Assembly: GCF_000003815.2 (NCBI RefSeq)
Contig: NC_049988.1
Location: 12,957,926 to 13,021,925 of the forward strand
Origin: Branchiostoma floridae
Taxonomy: Eukaryota; Chordata; Leptocardii; Amphioxiformes; Branchiostomatidae
DNA length: 64,000 nucleotides
Reading direction: 5' to 3'
A program made the position numbers and the translations under genes. The stretch's first letter is position 1. Each line of letters starts with the position of its first letter. Below, piece after piece: positions 44,911-55,989 of the stretch. The notes below the pieces were generated by a model. That model was not told the DNA's origin. It made no database searches and saw only the letters and a program-made list of their open reading frames with translations.

Positions 44911-47900
44911 TCATATCGGGAGGGTAGGGGCTCAATCACAAAACAGCAAATTCCAGCAGTGTTGCGCAATGAACAAAAGAAAACAACGAAAAAAAAGAAG
45001 GCAACAACAATTCCTAAGTAGAATCGTATATGGAGGTACATGTATACCCTTATGCTACATAGAACGATGCGACAAACGCACGACGGATATATGAAATACG
45101 AGCGACAGATATACGACAGACGCACGACAGATGTCCAGCAGGCATGGCAGATATTACAGATACATGTGCGAAGCATCCTAGACAATACATCTCATCATAT
45201 AAACGCAGTGCGAAAGTTGCATGATAATTCCAATGAAATTCTTTTACAAAACATACTGACTGAGATTCTGTGAAACTCTTATTAAAGCTCACAACAGCCG
45301 CACCATTCCATTGCCTTTGTGCTTGACAACATGTGAAAATGACAAAAAGTAAAACAAATGTTTCTGTTTTCTCTTACATCAACTTTCTCAAAACGAGTGA
45401 ATCTGTATGTGTCCAGTGCAACACTGTGTCTTCAGACAAAGTAAAATATGCAAAACACGGCAGTAAAACACCCCCGTAAGACTTCCAGACTTGCCCATGT
45501 TGAGCAAGGTTATCAAAGAGATTACATGAGAGAACATGAACGCTGTCCATCTATCTGCTAGCACCAAGTTTGGTGTCTGGCCAGGGTCGTGTATATGTTA
45601 TTTTCAGACGAAAATATCGACAGTTATGTTGATAGAGGCAATATGTCCCTGGCACTACGTGCCAGTTCTCAAACAAATATGAACTCCCCTTTAAGTTGGC
45701 ACAGCAACAAGAGGGGTCGTGTCTAGTTCATGCCAATCATGGGCACAGTTTTGGTTTATGCGACAAAAATACATTTACCATGACAAGATTATTTCAGTTC
45801 AAGGTCAAGTCAACCGGCGTTTACAGCTGTTCTGATCATTCTCGCTAGGAGGCTCTTCTACTAGGTGAATGTCAATCTGGAAAACTTTTATGTCTGCAGC
45901 ACACCAGGGAGGTTTTATGAGACGTCATATGAGACCTTGATATAACGTTCCTGAGCACACACGCTATTTTCTTTTGCACAAGAGCTTGTAGGGATCGACG
46001 GCATATCATACTACTAGTACCTAGAAATTTTAGACTCTCGTTCTACAGAGATTATTCTTCCAATACATCACCANNNNNNNNNNNNNNNNNNNNNNNNNNN
46101 NNNNNNNNNNNNNNNNNNNNNNNNNNNNNNNNNNNNNNNNNNNNNNNNNNNNNNNNNNNNNNNNNNNNNNNNNNNNNNNNNNNNNNNNNNNNNNNNNNNN
46201 NNNNNNNNNNNNNNNNNNNNNNNNNNNNNNNNNNNNNNNNNNNNNNNNNNNNNNNNNNNNNNNNNNNNNNNNNNNNNNNNNNNNNNNNNNNNNNNNNNNN
46301 NNNNNNNNNNNNNNNNNNNNNNNNNNNNNNNNNNNNNNNNNNNNNNNNNNNNNNNNNNNNNNNNNNNNNNNNNNNNNNNNNNNNNNNNNNNNNNNNNNNN
46401 NNNNNNNNNNNNNNNNNNNNNNNNNNNNNNNNNNNNNNNNNNNNNNNNNNNNNNNNNNNNNNNNNNNNNNNNNNNNNNNNNNNNNNNNNNNNNNNNNNNN
46501 NNNNNNNNNNNNNNNNNNNNNNNNNNNNNNNNNNNNNNNNNNNNNNNNNNNNNNNNNNNNNNNNNNNNNNNNNNNNNNNNNNNNNNNNNNNNNNNNNNNN
46601 NNNNNNNNNNNNNNNNNNNNNNNNNNNNNNNNNNNNNNNNNNNNNNNNNNNNNNNNNNNNNNNNNNNNNNNNNNNNNNNNNNNNNNNNNNNNNNNNNNNN
46701 NNNNNNNNNNNCTATGAAACGAGAGAATCTTTGCATTCAGGACTAAACCAGACCCTCCTGATCTAAACAAAAATCGTAGCTGCTGGTCACGAAAAAGAAG
46801 TGATACGATAGGCTTTGATGGGCTTAGCCTCAACAACTGAGCTAATACGGGTCAAGCCAGATAGAACATTGTTTAGGTACACGTCATGTACAGCCTATGT
46901 GTAAACATCGGTTCCGTTCTGCGAAGATCCGACAGCTGAGGCAGGTGTACGGGTCCTCTTCGGACCGCTATAAAGAGATTAAGGAGATCGACCAATGACA
47001 GCACGGCAATTAGCGGCTCGACCAATGAGAGAGAGTCGCTGCATGTAACGTCAAATGTCAAAGATTAAAAAGGCATGCGGTTTTCTCTGGGTTGCTGTAA
47101 ATTTCGACACGATGCGTTTAAGTTGCAGAAAAACAAACTGAAGATGGGGTATCATTCCGCATGTTTATCTATTACGTATTGTATTTCATTAAAAATGTAT
47201 GGTATTCATGTTATGATTTCATTTGTCTATGACATTCATGTCGTAATGTCACTAGTTATTCTTCTTTAATCATGTCACTTTTACGCTGTAATTGTGACAC
47301 CTGTTGACTGTTTGACCCTGTTTTGTTACTTAAATATGTATCTACATCAGGGCAAGATGTGGTCAAACTTTGAGAATGTTTGTATCCACTACTAACACTA
47401 TCCTCAGTTTGTAGGTAAATATTTTGCTTAGCATACAAGACTCGTCAGTAGATTGGCCCTGACCCAATACTGTCGTCCCATAACCTACATTCCAAGGCAA
47501 CAAAATTCCTGTTAGGAAACAAATGCACATAAGGGGGAGGGGCATCAGCCAAACGACTTTGTAAGGGGAAATTAGGCGGGTATTTCGTCCTCACGGAATG
47601 GCAACAACTGTGGAAACAGAGAAGACAGGGACGATTGACTTTGATTGAAAATCGACCCCTCCTCCCTAATCAACCGCCTAGAATAGCACGCCTGTTGACC
47701 TACTTCTAGAGGAGAGCATTGTGGGACGGTTACGTCATCCTACGTGAGAACACGCGCATTCAGCTCAGGCAAGATACAGTACATCCGACTGATAGCGGTG
47801 CTGCTCTGTGTCAGAATGATCTAATCGTATCAACGGATGTCAGATTTAAACAGCAGACACACAAATCATTGGACAAAGTACTTTGCGGGGAGCATATCTA

Positions 47901-50900
47901 ATTTTGACACTTCTTTTGAGAAAAAGGGACTCATAATCTTTCTAACACAGCACGACTTATCCGTCAGTCCTTTCATACATATATCTACCAGTGAAACAAT
48001 CATGACCTACGCCCATGTACTGCATAGTTTGGTGGGGTGGGAGTACACGGGTTATCTCAATATCATGGTTTCTCTACCCCTCCGCCATGACCGCTTGTGG
48101 TATGTCCCCAAGCCAATATCGTCTGCAGGGTCAGGTGTAGATAACGCAACAAAAAATGTTATCTATCCAACGGGGATACGGGTCATTTCCGACGTTCCTT
48201 ACCTTTCAGATACAGTATATCCGGTATGAAATACTGCACATTGCATGCATAGTGTTATTCGCACTACTTCATGTACTGTAAGAAACAAAACTAGNNNNNN
48301 NNNNNNNNNNNNNNNNNNNNNNNNNNNNNNNNNNNNNNNNNNNNNNNNNNNNNNNNNNNNNNNNNNNNNNNNNNNNNNNNNNNNNNNNNNNNNNNNNNNN
48401 NNNNNNNNNNNNNNNNNNNNNNNNNNNNNNNNNNNNNNNNNNNNNNATAATCTATTGAGATTTCTTTACCAATGTCAAGCAGTTTTAAACAATCAACGAG
48501 ATGTCGTTAAGCGGAGTTTGATATTAAAAATGAGTTAGTGTTGACATTGATTTCTTTTCAACTTGTAAAAAATGAAATCTGATAAGAGTAGTTGTATGCA
48601 CGAAAACGACCCCTTCAATTTTTGAATATGGAACAGTCCATATCATGCGAGACAAGTTTGTGAATGATTCAATCAGACGAGACTAACGTAACATCAATTT
48701 GTCGCGGTAAAACTCGTTTGCAGATATTTGGTATCGAATGAGGGCAATTCATGTAAGACGACCGTCTGTGATTGTTGAATTGATTTTTCTGAAACGAAAA
48801 TCATCATACGCTACAACAAAATTGTAAGTGCATATGATATTCTGGGTTTTCCTTTCTCATGAAAAGGCGGGGCAGGCAGAAAACGCTACGGTCTTACCCT
48901 CTCAATATCTGCTTGGAGATCAGATATCAACAAGCGCTGCACGTTTTACGGCACGCCTAAATGTCGTCTTGACCTAGATAATTGCCAGTCCTCTGAAAGG
49001 AGGTTAGGTCATCACGCATCTGTTGACAATTATCTACATTATGGGTCGTTAACCTCAGGTGAGAAAGCAGATACCTACAATACATTGGGGTCACTAAAAA
49101 TCAAAATGCGCTTTTCGCCATTTGGTAACAGTTGCTGGAGATTTGGCCATGGATAACAAATGCCCCCCCCAAAAAAAAATCAACCGAAAAAAATATTGGC
49201 ACAAAAAAGGGACGTCCACGTAACAAATTTCAACTAAAATATGCAGATATTGTGTGCATTTCACCCCATCAATATAAAAAGGAACCCCGTTTAAAACAAG
49301 GATGTGCTGTGTATGTCGGTGCACCTTTTTCAACCACACAAGAACGGGAACGCCACGTGCTTTCCGAAATAGGATCACATAGCCGTTGGGAATTCAATTT
49401 TCATTAATTCAATTCCGGTATTAAATCCTTAAGATGACAATTTATTTAATTTCGAGAGATGTCCCAGAAAGCTGGTTTGAGGACATTTGAAATTGCACCT
49501 GCGACATAACACCTGTTTCTGTCAGTAAATACAAACAACACACGGACTTACGACTCTCGTCGGCATTATCAACACTCTTCAAAACGTTTATGTAGAAGCA
49601 CTTTTTTGTCAGACGCGAGCCGCCCGTGCGGGTGACCTTTCAGATCAATTGAGAACTTTTTCAAGTGGAGATATTGTTCAGTCAAACATGTCTGACTCGA
49701 CAAGCTAGTCTGGTGTGGTGTTGTGGCTTCAAAAACATGGCTCGTTATCACCCCCCTCCCCCATTCCCGACAAAGACCACGTTGTGTTCGTCTGTAAGTC
49801 AACGCGGCTCAGCTCAGACGTGACGTGACCAGGGAATAAGGGTGCAGACAGAAAAGAAACGATCTTTATTCTTGTGCCACTTAACTTTTCCGGACGGACT
49901 TATTTGGCGAGGACCCTGCTAGCCTGTTTTCTCTCGACCAAGCATGTCATGGCCGCCTGGCAAACAGGCATGTGAGGCTCCACGGTTGTGGGGTAATCTC
50001 CTGTATGGAGTACTGAGTACTGTCTCACAATAAGTCTGGCATCAAGGCTATTATGAGAAAAAGTGGAAGTTTATGACAGGCATCACCGCACTTATACGCT
50101 TGTCGCAAATTCAGACCACAGATCAGATCACATTGCTCTTGCATGTCGTTTTGAATATTTGTCATACTCGTCAACATACCAAATTTATGTACATACACCG
50201 CATGAGTCATAATCTTTTCTTATCAAGTTACTAGCTCAATGATAAAGTTAAAGGAATGAACAGTAATCAATGCAACATGTATGATGCAACGTTGCAACCT
50301 TAACGTTTTTTTCTCGTGCGCCATTGACAGATTTTCGTAGATTGGGTGTGACGAGTAGTGTCAAAGTTCGCTTCAGATGATGCCCCCTATCCACTTAAAT
50401 CGATAATACATGATCGACCCCCTCCCCAATGACATGGAGAAATACTTTTGACCATGCCTCACCCAGTTGCATACTACATGGCGAACAAACTTTGTACGCA
50501 ATTCATCATCGTGTGTAACCCAGATATTTCATGTTCGTGACGGCTTTCGTGTGTTAATCGTGTCTGACTACGTGCTGAGCTAACTCGCCTTGTACTGCAG
50601 CAAAATAACAGTCACCACCGCCACATGCCTTTCAAACGCAATAATGCGAAATACAGACTTCGTACTCGTGTTTTTTTGCCCACATACCAAAGCAATGAGG
50701 TCTTTTGATAAGCTCCCTTCACATGTAAACAGAAGTTATACGCAAAAACAGTTGGCAGAGCTCTATTGAAATCTAGTGATTCATGTTACATGTGCCGGAG
50801 GGCTGGAAATTCATGTGTTGCTTGTACACTTGCATATATAATTGTGTTAGCCTTGGCTCAAACCGTTTATGTATCACACACATGTTTAATAGCGCTCAAA

Positions 50901-51583
50901 GTAGTCGGGCGTTTACTTACCACGGTGTCCCCAGTCTGCTTTACGCTTACAACTTGCACGCTGCCGTCATCTTTCTTCTTGTTCCTTCCGCCCAGGCTGA
51001 AAGAGAGTTTGTTCCCCATGTTGGCTGCAGAATGGAGGTCACCTCGCCTTCCAGTCTTCTGTAAACACTGCTGTCTCTCTGTCCTGTCGTCAGCGCCGGT
51101 CGGGGTCGTGTTACGGACTCGTCAGTCGGTCGGCCCTTTCTTCGCCCCTCGCAAGCCTAAGGCTGGTCGGCTTTCAAAATCCGTTTTTGGCGGAGGCTTG
51201 GAAGAAAGAGTTAATGGACTAGCCCGTTATGTTTCCAGTCTGAATCTTAGTGTGACGAGTCTGTTCTCACTGGAAAGCGTGGTGAAACTGGTCGCTGCCC
51301 CTCCCCGACACACACACATGCGCACGCCCGATCCAGAGGTTCTGTCTCTCCGCACAGGTGACGAAACGATGCGTCAGACCTCGTCACTGATTAAACCAAA
51401 TTCATAAACCCTGGGTTATCGCTGCTTGGGGCATGTCCATTTCTTCACAGAGGGCTGAAAAACCAAGTTATCAAAAAGCAGGATGGATGATGGGCAAGTG
51501 GAAAGAATTTGTGCCATCTAAATCACGTTGGTCGTACTACAGTTGCGACATTGTGATCATAGTGGTTTGAGGTAGAGCAAATG
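44911..51583. other. no gene recognised
   Basis: Two gaps (46074-46711 and 48295-48446) interrupt this stretch. Paired CCAAT motifs (gaccaatgacagcac, gaccaatgagagag at 46990-47035) could belong to a promoter without an identified gene. 'gccgtcatc', then 'ccacggtgtccccag' near 50910-50940 reads as a donor (ggggacaccg tggtaagt) on the minus strand, but no coding exon could be attached. Confidence 0.35.
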
Positions 51584-53690
51584 TTACACAGTGCCTCGAG
51601 GGNNNNNNNNNNNNNNNNNNNNNNNNNNNNNNNNNNNNNNNNNNNNNNNNNNNNNNNNNNNNNNNNNNNNNNNNNNNNNNNNNNNNNNNNNNNNNNNNNN
51701 NNCTTGGCGAATGCCTTTCTTTAAGGGAAAGAAGTCAGATAACCATCCTCTATTACTGATGGTGCTACTAATGTCATTATACATGCATTTTATTGCACTG
51801 ATAAACGAGGGGCCAAAGTTAAATTTTTCTAGAACCTTCCACATAAATTTTCTATTCAAAGTGTCAAAAGCTTTAGTAAAATCCAGGAATATTACTGCTC
51901 CAGGGATATTTTGAGTTTTAGCATATTCAATAACATCATTAATTAGTCTTACATTTTGTCCAATGAATCTACCCTTGATATAAGCTGTTTGGTCATTATT
52001 AATCAACTTGTGTAAAACTTTCTTAAGTCTGTTGGCAAGAACAAAGGCAAATATTTTATATTCAGTGTTGAGAAGGCTAATTGGTCTCCAATTGTCTAGG
52101 TTGTGGCGTTCATTTTTTTGTGTATTAACCTTAGCATTGCACGTCTTTGCAAAACAGACATTTTACCTTCTATCAATGTTTCCTGAATAGAATTATAAAC
52201 TAGGTCTCCTATATAGGGCCAAAACATCTTAAAAAATTCTGAGGGAATGCCATTAAGGCCAGGGCTTTTGTTTTCTTTCATAGAGAAAAGGGCATCCTTA
52301 CATTCATCTTTAGTAATTGGTTTATCTAAGCGTACCGTAGTCTAAAGGGCACAATATATTTTCTANNNNNNNNNNNNNNNNNNNNNNNNNNNNNNNNNNN
52401 NNNNNNNNNNNNNNNNNNNNNNNNNNNNNNNNNNNNNNNNNNNNNNNNNNNNNNNNNNNNNNNNNATCTGAGTCTCTACTAATCTCTCTCCCATCAATGG
52501 ATAACAAGTTAATATCCTTGTCACTTCCTCTTTTCTTTTCCAAGTTTAAGAAGTACTTAGTAGGTTTTTCCCCCTCTTCTCTCCATTTGGCTCTAGCTCT
52601 TACATATGCTCCATGTGATTTTTTCATATAAAGGTCTTCTAATCTAGATTGTGCTTGCTTGTAGCTAAGTACTAGTATATGGTCATTAGTGGGATTATTA
52701 TCTATTTCACTTTGAAGGGAAGATAGTTTTTTCTCTTGAACCTCTCTATCTGTTCTCTGCTTTCTCTGGCTTTCTTGGCTCCATATTGTTTTGAAAACTC
52801 AGTTACTTTAATCATACATAAATCTAGTTTATCTCTATTTGATGTAGTGGTCTTATTACTCTCTTGTTGAATTAAGTTACAGATTTTCTCAAAGTATTCT
52901 TTGTCTCTTAATAAATCTACATTTAATTTAAAGTTCCAGGGCCTCTGGCACAGTTATGGAATTTGAGTTTTAGAAATATAGCTTGGTGGTCAGTAAGTAT
53001 TGCAGGTCTTATATCACATTTGCCAATTTTTCCTACAAGGGTCTTGTGAATTAGCCAAAAGTCTAGTCTACAGGCTACATTTTTTGTAAGGTTACGCCAA
53101 GTAAACTGTCGGGTGGTGGGGTTAACTAACCTATAGGCATCACATATTTCTAATCTAGAACATAGCTTTTTCACAACTTTAGCAGACCTTCCTGCAGTAT
53201 CTAGTCTACCCTCCCTTTTTATCAAATTCAGGATTCAATTCACTGTGAATTTATATCTCCACCACAAATTAGGTTAGTGGGGTCTAAGCTACTTAACCAA
53301 TCTGACAGTTTCATAATAAAGGTATTTCTTTCTTTAACTCTATTTGGGGCATAAATGTTAACTAAGCAAAACTCTGTATCATCAATGGTGCATTTCAGTA
53401 GAAGGGTTCTTCCATTATTGTCTTAGGTACTTACAGTCTACTAACATAAAATTGGCTGAAGGCTTAATCAATATTGCTACCCCCCTGCTACAATTAGATC
53501 CGAAGGCTTGAAAACAAGGGCCTTGCCATTCTCTAGATAAAACATCTCTTGTCTCTGCAGTGAAATGCGTTTCTTGAAGGAAAACTATGTCAGCCTTTTG
53601 GTTTTTTACATATGATAACGGGAGGGGGCCATACTTCGACACCCGTTCTAAGTGGATGCGCATGGCTTTTGTCAATGTACATTTTACAGT
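51584..53690 (-). mobile_element. broken LINE retrotransposon, L1/Tx1-like, minus strand
   Basis: From 53675 down: an APE-type endonuclease fragment (KADIVFLQETHF, 53675-53415), its C-terminal part with RLDFWLIHKT and TDHQ (53225-52923), and the linker RAKWREEGEKPTKYFLNLEK (about 52590). Then come reverse-transcriptase start motifs NKSPGLNGIPSEFFKMFW (about 52270) and DQTAYIKGRFIGQN, and VIFLDFTKAFDT (about 52000-51880). Stops, frameshifts and two 100-N gaps (51603-51702 and 52366-52465) separate the pieces, and the catalytic YxDD part is absent. The clade call rests on the RT motif style and is tentative. Non-functional. Confidence 0.9.
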
Positions 53691-53699
53691 GAACTCATC

Positions 53700-54357
53700 A
53701 AAAACAAGTTAAGATCTTGTATACATCCATATAACTGTTATTGAAGCTGTACAGATATATATTTCATTTCACAGCAGCGTTCCGCACTGTACTTTGACAG
53801 CGCACGAAACTTACGGCAGGTTTTCGGCTTGCGTCCTAGCAGAACGTTCCAACACAAACAAGACTGGCAATAAAAATGTATTATTGCCATGACGACGATT
53901 GAGGGTACAACAATACAGCTCAAATCAGAAATAGACTGGAACTTCCCTGTCGCACTATCCCTGGCACAATATACTAGCCCACCTGTAACACAAACCTACA
54001 GCCAGCAGAAATGTACTATCCCCGGTACAGCACAATGGTCTGCCAGTGACCTAAACCTACAGCTGAGCACTACAGAATTATTTCCTGTCTGCCTGTGGCG
54101 TATGGCTTGAACAAGCTCTAGAAAAGAAAATGTATCCTTCATAACATAACATAACAACCAAGACAACGTGATCCATTGTGCAGAGTTCCCTGTCTAGTTT
54201 CAAAGGACAAATTCCTCCAGGGAGCAAGTGTGACCTACATTCCACCATTGCATACCAGAGATACATCTGGAACAGATTTGGGGGGGAGGGCTTGCATACC
54301 CAGCATACTGCATTCCTGTGGAAATGCCTGTGCAATTCCTAGAATTTTTGCAGACTG
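53700..54357. other. no gene seen
   Basis: Sequence upstream of the LINE with respect to the LINE's own direction. No internal promoter or target duplication was found. Short open frames only. Confidence 0.4.
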
Positions 54358-54449
54358 AATGCAAAATATACCACTTGACGACTCCCCTGAGGCGTCGTCA
54401 ATGAATGCAAAATATACCACTTGACGACTCCCCTGAGGCGTCGTCAAAA
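54358..54449. repeat. 46-bp tandem duplication with a hairpin
   Basis: 'tgaatgcaaaatataccact' followed by 'tgacgactcccctgaggcgt' and 'cgtca' occurs twice back to back with no difference. Inside each copy 'ttgacgac' and 'gtcgtcaa' flank a 10-bp loop, so each can fold. Confidence 0.9.
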
Positions 54450-54968
54450 AGGGGTCCAAAGTCCGACATAGTAACAACCAGACCATCGCCGTGCATTTTT
54501 AAACAACTTATGCAAATAGAATAGCACTAAAAGTCTTCATTATAATTTTTTTGTACCAAATATGGGTCATATTTTGTAATACGCGACTTATTCAAATACG
54601 GTGTGTTAAAACGTTTACCTCTCACGGTGAGACCAACTTGCCGCAAAACGGCAGCGCATTGTTACGTTAGACTGTGATGGCATTTTCGCTTTTCGGCTTC
54701 CTTGATTGCCTTTTCATCCTGTCTTTTGGCAGCAGCAATGGCTACAGGATTTTTTAGTCGGTAGGGATCGATTTTTCTTGAATGTTTGTCGCTCGACGGA
54801 CGGGTTGACTGAGTTCAACGTGTTGAGCATCGCTCGCCCGCCTTCGTGCGTGATAGTAAAATGGCGGGGCCCCGACTGCGTGAACATTGTGGCATCATTT
54901 TAGCTCCGTTTATCCAACCCAGTTAAAGGCAGAACAGAACACAGGTATTATTTTTAGGAAGGCTAATA

Positions 54969-55126
54969 GGAAATATGTGAGCGTATGCGCAGATCACATT
55001 AGTTAATTAGCGCCTCGAACGCTGACCTCACGTGACACAACCAGCAGCCCCCGCCAGGGAGGCCAGTCGCGTCAGGATGCGCTCGTCACGTCATCAGCAA
55101 ATCTTACTGTAGCGTAAATGTTTCAC
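54969..55126. repeat. 158-bp direct repeat, copy B1
   Basis: From 'ggaaatatgtgagcgtatgc' to 'agcgtaaatgtttcac'. It is repeated, apparently without change, at 60764-60921. The two copies lie on either side of arm 2, in the same orientation. The sequence is GC-richer than its surroundings (gcagcccccgccagggaggc). Confidence 0.9.
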
Positions 55127-55342
55127 GGTATCCCCGGCCCACGGCTTGTCGATGAGCCTTGCAAGCAGGCGACGATTCAGTCGTGGTGTCCCCAGTTCGT
55201 GTTTTGAGGCCGGGATTCTGATAAACTTGATTCTCTTCCTCAACACCGGGCACATGCGGACGTGCCGGACGATCTCACCAGTCACGGGTGACCGTCGGTT
55301 TTTCACGTCGCCTTCGCCGTCACTCATCCCAAGATTCGCCAT
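55094..55342 (-). other. unidentified 82-codon open frame
   Basis: Begins MANLGMSDGEGDVKNRRSP and contains VRHVRMCPVLRKRIKFIRI; basic overall. The last 14 codons lie in the 158-bp repeat B1. Composition is protein-like and the region is GC-rich, but other frames here are also open. Could be a first exon, a transposon fragment or chance. Confidence 0.2.
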
Positions 55343-55673
55343 TCACTCAGAAGGTGTCTCATGCCTGTGTAGTGAATCCTACTCTTTTCTTCCCGGACCA
55401 TCCTGCAGCGGGCGTCATGACTGAATGGAACCCTTCCTCTAGTGGCCTTCACCCCGCTCGCGCAAGTGGTAGGATCCAACCCGCGGCTGCCGGACTGCAG
55501 TAGTAGACCACCCACCGGGGTTGTTTACTGTTAACTCCAAGCTCGCAAAACCGTAAGTCACGCCAGTTCGGACGTTCTTTACTCACTACATAACTTTACT
55601 GGTGGATCCTAGATCGTGGTCCCGCTCGGGCAGACGTACTTCATTACGATCTCTACACCGTGACCCTTCATTA

Positions 55674-55865
55674 TCATAAACACCTCTGTCGTACGGGATT
55701 ACCTAACAAGATTGGTAGGGTCAGGATTGCGACTGTCAACACCATCCAGACCCCCTGTCTAATTGAGTCCTTCTGTGCGCCAACGGACACTAGACTCGCC
55801 ATATTGAGATAATATGTCTGCCAATATCCAGCGAAGACTGACACCGCCGGCTCGTATTTTGCCAT
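55674..55865 (-). other. 63-codon frame with a hydrophobic segment, arm 2 copy
   Basis: Same frame as 32525-32716 with Ser for Phe at one position (NMASLVSVGA). Here it is open upstream to 56018 through degraded minisatellite units (SVGVLASCEE, RANSCKETLSVG). A tail of the repeat frame is thus possible, but the frame is broken before the main array. Confidence 0.2.
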
Positions 55866-55989
55866 GTTCCTGTACCCACAGTTGGTTTCGTGGACAGTGT
55901 TTAACTCTGGGTTTGAAATATTGGATCCTACGGACAGTGTTTCCTTACAGGAGTTGGCTCGCCAAGTGTAACCCCAGCGGTATATTTCC

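Noticed and set aside
47719-48229. Overlapping frames of 60 and 130 codons
   Set aside because: No recognisable motif, AT-rich codon use as in random sequence, and a gap follows directly.
50766-51407. 213-codon open frame on the + strand
   Set aside because: No domain, an odd mix of Cys/Val/Leu runs and low-complexity parts, no upstream promoter and no matching splice sites; an alternative frame over the same region is also open. Probably chance.
54661-54900. Minus-strand fragment with AAAKRQDEKAIKEAEKRK
   Set aside because: Short, one frame only, no acceptable donor, and a stop just upstream; a charged helix of this length can arise by chance.
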